Shown: positions 62,235 to 64,000 of the stretch, in pieces
Numbering within the stretch: position 1 is the stretch's first letter
Layout: each line of letters opens with the position of its first letter
Source of the DNA: a virus
Strand: one strand, 5' to 3'
DNA: 64,000 nucleotides
IMG/VR virus record: IMGVR_UViG_3300034418_008468
Span: 1 to 64,000 of that record
Notes under the pieces: generated by a model
The model's input: only the letters and a program-made list of their open reading frames with translations
Database searches by the model: none
What the model was told of the DNA's origin: nothing
Program-made: the position numbers and the translations under genes

Positions 62235-62462
62235 TTAAATAGCTTCTACAGAAGAAGTAATTTCTTCCATATCTTGACTAATATAATCGATTAGAATTTC
62301 ATAATCATCCATAGGATCACCAGAGAAGACAACGCCCTCATTTTCATAAAAACGTCGAACCTTTTTATACAACTTTGGATTTTTTACATCCAAATAAAAA
62401 TCACCATTTGCTGCTGCTTGAAGAGTTTGAATGTCTTTTTTGAATTTAGTGATAAGAGTCAT
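62235..62462 (-). CDS. Hypothetical protein, 75 residues
   Basis: A small protein starting MTLITKFKKDIQTLQAAANG, with a basic middle (KNPKLYKKVRRFYEN) and an acidic helical end (DYEILIDYISQDMEEI). The frame is open 25 codons upstream, but that part lies over the 3' end of a tRNA, so I use the internal ATG. The GDF-YLD-VKNPKLYKKVRRFY pattern has the look of small conserved phage proteins; no function is known to me. Confidence 0.65.
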   Translation of the reverse strand: MTLITKFKKDIQTLQAAANGDFYLDVKNPKLYKKVRRFYENEGVVFSGDPMDDYEILIDYISQDMEEITSSVEAI

Positions 62463-62514
62463 TGTCTTGAATGTTGACCTTAAAGTATAATGTCTAGGGT
62501 AAATAATTACCCTA

Positions 62515-62588
62515 TGCTCCTTGCGTGGATCGAACACGCCTCAGGCGAATTATGAGTTCGCTGCATTCACCAGATTGCTAAAGGAGCA
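62515..62588 (-). tRNA. tRNA with anticodon CAU (Met or Ile2)
   Basis: Acceptor GCTCCTT/AAGGAGC with discriminator A, anticodon stem GCGAA/TTCGC around loop CTCATAA, T-arm GCGTG-TTCGATC-CACGC. No CCA is encoded. CAU may be elongator Met or a lysidine-modified Ile tRNA reading AUA; the lack of G-C triplets in the anticodon stem argues against initiator tRNA. Confidence 0.88.
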
Positions 62589-62681
62589 AGTGGGAAGAAC
62601 CATGCCCTTCCCATACGACTCTACGGAAGATACCCGTAGTAGAAGTTGGCGTCTACTTAGTTAATCGCTAAGGACTACCAA
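62589..62681. other. Structured spacer between two tRNAs
   Basis: About 90 bases containing three short inverted repeats on the minus strand: GGGAAG/CTTCCC, CTACGG/CCGTAG and CTTAG/CTAAG. It has no T-arm or acceptor stem, so it is not a third tRNA. It may be a processing spacer or small structured RNA. Confidence 0.4.
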
Positions 62682-62753
62682 TAGGACTGCTGGGAATTGA
62701 ACCCAGTTCACACCGTTATAAGCAGTGGGCCTTAACCAATAGGCGACAGTCCC
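62682..62753 (-). tRNA. tRNA-Ile (UAU)
   Basis: Acceptor GGGACTG/CAGTCCT (one G-U pair), D-stem GCCT/AGGC, anticodon stem CACTG/CGGTG with loop CTTATAA, T-arm CTGGG-TTCAATT-CCCAG. The anticodon reads UAU, decoding AUA, a codon frequent in AT-rich phage genes. The short variable loop rules out Leu. UAU tRNA is uncommon in bacteria. Confidence 0.85.
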
Positions 62754-62764
62754 ATGAAGAGAAG

Positions 62765-62896
62765 TTAATTTAAGGAGGACCCGATTAACTTCGACTTAAG
62801 CATTTTAGCACGTTTTTTTGCTGACCGCAATGCTTGTGGTTTTAAATGGCGCTTCTGTTCTTTTTTAGAATGATGCTGCCAGTTCGGGGTGGTCAT
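62765..62896 (-). CDS. Small basic protein, 43 residues
   Basis: Begins MTTPNWQHHSKKEQKRHLKP and continues with RSAKKRAKMLKSK: about one third Lys, Arg or His. It could bind nucleic acid. It is the first ORF after a near-consensus promoter and lies just upstream of the tRNA-Ile gene. No Shine-Dalgarno is obvious. I recognise no family, but the start, length and promoter make it likely to be real. Confidence 0.65.
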   Translation of the reverse strand: MTTPNWQHHSKKEQKRHLKPQALRSAKKRAKMLKSKLIGSSLN

Positions 62897-62919
62897 CGAT
62901 CTTGTTTGGATGGTTCGCT

Positions 62920-62948
62920 ATTATAATATAGCACTTTTAGAAAGTCAA
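62920..62948 (-). promoter_or_regulatory. Sigma70-type promoter before the tRNA/basic-protein unit
   Basis: TTGACT, 17 bases, TATAAT on the minus strand (one mismatch in -35, perfect -10). It overlaps the end of the Phd-like gene and should drive the 43-residue ORF and the two tRNAs beyond it. Confidence 0.8.
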
Positions 62949-63133
62949 CAAGCCTCATCGTGATTTGTATAGATTTCTAGGAGTGAATTATCATACGGAA
63001 TCATTACCGCATTATTTCCATCATCCCCAACAATAACTATATGCTCTCCTTTCTCAACTCTATCAATCAATTCATCCCATTTCTGTTGAAATTCTTTAAT
63101 TGTGTATTTTGGAAGTGATTCGTAATTTTTCAT
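62945..63133 (-). CDS. Phd/YefM-like antitoxin homologue
   Basis: A 62-residue protein of Phd-antitoxin type: YTIKEFQQKWDELIDRVEKG is the N-terminal dimer and DNA-binding segment, HIVIVGDDGNNAVMIPYDN the following hairpin. In toxin-antitoxin pairs it would bind its operator and a Doc or YoeB toxin, but no toxin-like gene adjoins. A phage might use it to block a host toxin or as a regulator. It overlaps the oxygenase gene by 4 bases. Confidence 0.72.
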   Translation of the reverse strand: MKNYESLPKYTIKEFQQKWDELIDRVEKGEHIVIVGDDGNNAVMIPYDNSLLEIYTNHDEAC

Positions 63134-63711
63134 TTTAATTTAGGTCCATACATCCAAGTAACTAGAGAAGTTCTATTTCCTCTTGATAATGGAGTTACCC
63201 TATGAGGTGTTCTAGAATCAAAAATAATAATACTTCCCCTTTCTTTTGGTGCTTTAATTATATTACCAGAGTAGTCCATAATTTCCAAATCACCCCCATC
63301 ATAATCTGCAGGATCCGTCACTAATAAACTAGCACTTAACTTCCTAGTATAATCAGAATACTGTGAAGTTCCATAATCACAATGCCAATGGTAATGACCT
63401 TCTTTACCATATGAGGTTACTTGTATAGACTGTAATATATTTAAATCATATTGCCAACACTGACTATTTGCTACTCCAATGTAATGAGAAAATAAACTAG
63501 ATACCCAATGAGTTTCATACCACCATCTAATTTTAGAATTTCTAATTTTTAAATCTTTAAATCCAACATTAGTATCACTTCCACCAACTCTTGCTTCTTC
63601 TGGATCTTCAACACTTTCAAGATCTTCAATTTCTTCAAGAATTAGATCAATAAGTTTTGGTGGAATTACTTCTTTATAAAATATAAAAGAATCTGCAACA
63701 ACGTGGTCCAT
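63130..63711 (-). CDS. 2OG-Fe(II) oxygenase (PKHD hydroxylase type)
   Basis: A 193-residue double-stranded beta-helix oxygenase. HYHWHCDYG supplies His110 and Asp112, PHRVTPLSRGNRTSLVTW supplies His170 (third iron ligand) and Arg180, which binds 2-oxoglutarate. The layout matches prolyl/lysyl-hydroxylase-type (PKHD) proteins common in cyanophages. Substrate unknown. It lies downstream of tRNA-Pro and upstream of the Phd-like gene with a 4-base overlap. Confidence 0.88.
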   Translation of the reverse strand: MDHVVADSFIFYKEVIPPKLIDLILEEIEDLESVEDPEEARVGGSDTNVGFKDLKIRNSKIRWWYETHWVSSLFSHYIGVANSQCWQYDLNILQSIQVTSYGKEGHYHWHCDYGTSQYSDYTRKLSASLLVTDPADYDGGDLEIMDYSGNIIKAPKERGSIIIFDSRTPHRVTPLSRGNRTSLVTWMYGPKLK

Positions 63712-63731
63712 AATAAACTAATATAGTTTAA

Positions 63732-63805
63732 TCGGAGTGATAGGATTCGAACCTACGGCATCCGCCTCCCAAAGACGGCGCTCTACCAAGCTGAGCTACA
63801 CTCCG
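63732..63805 (-). tRNA. tRNA-Pro (UGG)
   Basis: Acceptor CGGAGTG/CACTCCG with discriminator A, D-arm with GCTC/GAGC, anticodon stem CCGTC/GGCGG around loop TTTGGGA (UGG), and T-arm with GGTTCGAATCC. No CCA is encoded. Reads CCA and other Pro codons. Confidence 0.93.
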
Positions 63806-63817
63806 TTAATAAAGTAT

Positions 63818-63846
63818 ATTATATATTAAAGTGTTGATTCTGTCAA
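63818..63846 (-). promoter_or_regulatory. Perfect consensus sigma70 promoter before tRNA-Pro
   Basis: TTGACA, 17 bases, TATAAT on the minus strand: every consensus base matched with ideal spacing. The predicted transcript starts within about 10 bases of tRNA-Pro and continues to the oxygenase and Phd-like genes. Confidence 0.85.
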
Positions 63847-63963
63847 CTATTCTTCAAGATCTTCGTATAGTGGACAGGGTTCTTCAAATAAACATTCGAT
63901 TCTAAGTTGATTTGTTCTATCGTAAAGATCCCTGTAAAAAATTTCCCTTTCTTCTTCGGTCAT
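63847..63963 (-). CDS. Small acidic protein, 38 residues
   Basis: Reads MTEEEREIFYRDLYDRTNQL and ends LYEDLEE; mostly charged, probably helical, with two Cys. Its ATG overlaps the stop of the partial gene upstream (ATGA), and it stops just before the consensus promoter. No family recognised. Confidence 0.55.
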   Translation of the reverse strand: MTEEEREIFYRDLYDRTNQLRIECLFEEPCPLYEDLEE

Positions 63964-64000
63964 TTATCTTTGAATAAATCTTCTAGTTGTTTGCGGGTGT
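63960..64000 (-). CDS. C-terminal fragment of a gene cut by the window edge
   Basis: The minus-strand frame at the edge ends TRKQLEDLFKDK and overlaps the 38-residue ORF by 4 bases. Too little is visible to name the product. Confidence 0.45.
   Translation of the reverse strand, partial: TRKQLEDLFKDK

Noticed and set aside
62589-62681. A possible third tRNA between the CAU and Ile tRNAs
   Set aside because: No T-arm GTTCGA-type loop and no acceptor stem could be formed; only short separate hairpins.
1-64000. The window as a host chromosome or prophage
   Set aside because: No integrase, attachment repeats, ribosomal or housekeeping genes; continuous phage-type gene packing and virion genes throughout.

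Overview
The window looks like part of the genome of a large T4-like cyanophage (myovirus) of marine picocyanobacteria. The evidence is high-light-inducible proteins, a plant-type ferredoxin, a peroxiredoxin, the bilin enzymes PcyA and heme oxygenase, a CpeT-family protein, three tRNA genes, tightly overlapping genes, and T4-type late promoter motifs (TATAAATA and close variants) in front of virion genes. PcyA and CpeT suggest a host that makes phycobilins, most simply Synechococcus. No capsid, portal or replication gene lies here, so the host and taxonomic assignment is inference from accessory genes.

Layout. 1-1.3 kb: three plus-strand exported proteins. 1.3-5.3 kb (minus): small membrane proteins, a staphylococcal-nuclease-fold enzyme, a secreted HEGWH protein and a tail-lysozyme-like protein. 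5.3-7.6 kb: a compact auxiliary block (two hli, a 28-residue membrane peptide, petF, peroxiredoxin, a 56-residue ORF, a small secreted protein, an outer-membrane beta-barrel protein) with clear promoters and terminators. 7.6-17.4 kb: one probable operon of glycosyltransferases, methyltransferases, pcyA and a degenerate nuclease paralogue, behind a sigma70-like promoter. 17.5-49.5 kb: virion adhesion genes, including a tail-collar protein, a 4724-residue collagen-like fibre protein, a 3363-residue repeat protein and two related tail cassettes. 49.5-59.8 kb: a second glycan operon running from gmd and fcl through fucosyltransferase, GT6, nucleotidyltransferase, sulfotransferase and other glycosyltransferases to ho1 and cpeT. 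59.9-64 kb: oxygenase-like genes, a radical SAM enzyme, tRNAs CAU, Ile(UAU) and Pro(UGG), a Phd-like antitoxin and several very small ORFs.

How the parts may work together. Ferredoxin, Ho1 and PcyA form a heme to phycocyanobilin route, with CpeT possibly acting on bilin attachment. Gmd and Fcl make GDP-L-fucose for two GT11 fucosyltransferases; the GT6 enzyme encoded next to one of them belongs to the family that caps fucosylated glycans in blood-group A/B antigens. The two glycan operons flank the fibre genes, so the sugars may decorate the virion or the infected cell surface. The most unusual items are the nearly proline-free giant collagen-like protein, the blood-group-like glycan cassette, the repeat protein with one repeat unit interrupted by another domain family, and the elaborate control region of the beta-barrel gene. 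Several real genes under 60 codons (one hli, a TM peptide coupled to petF, a basic 43-residue protein) were found by reading the sequence directly.
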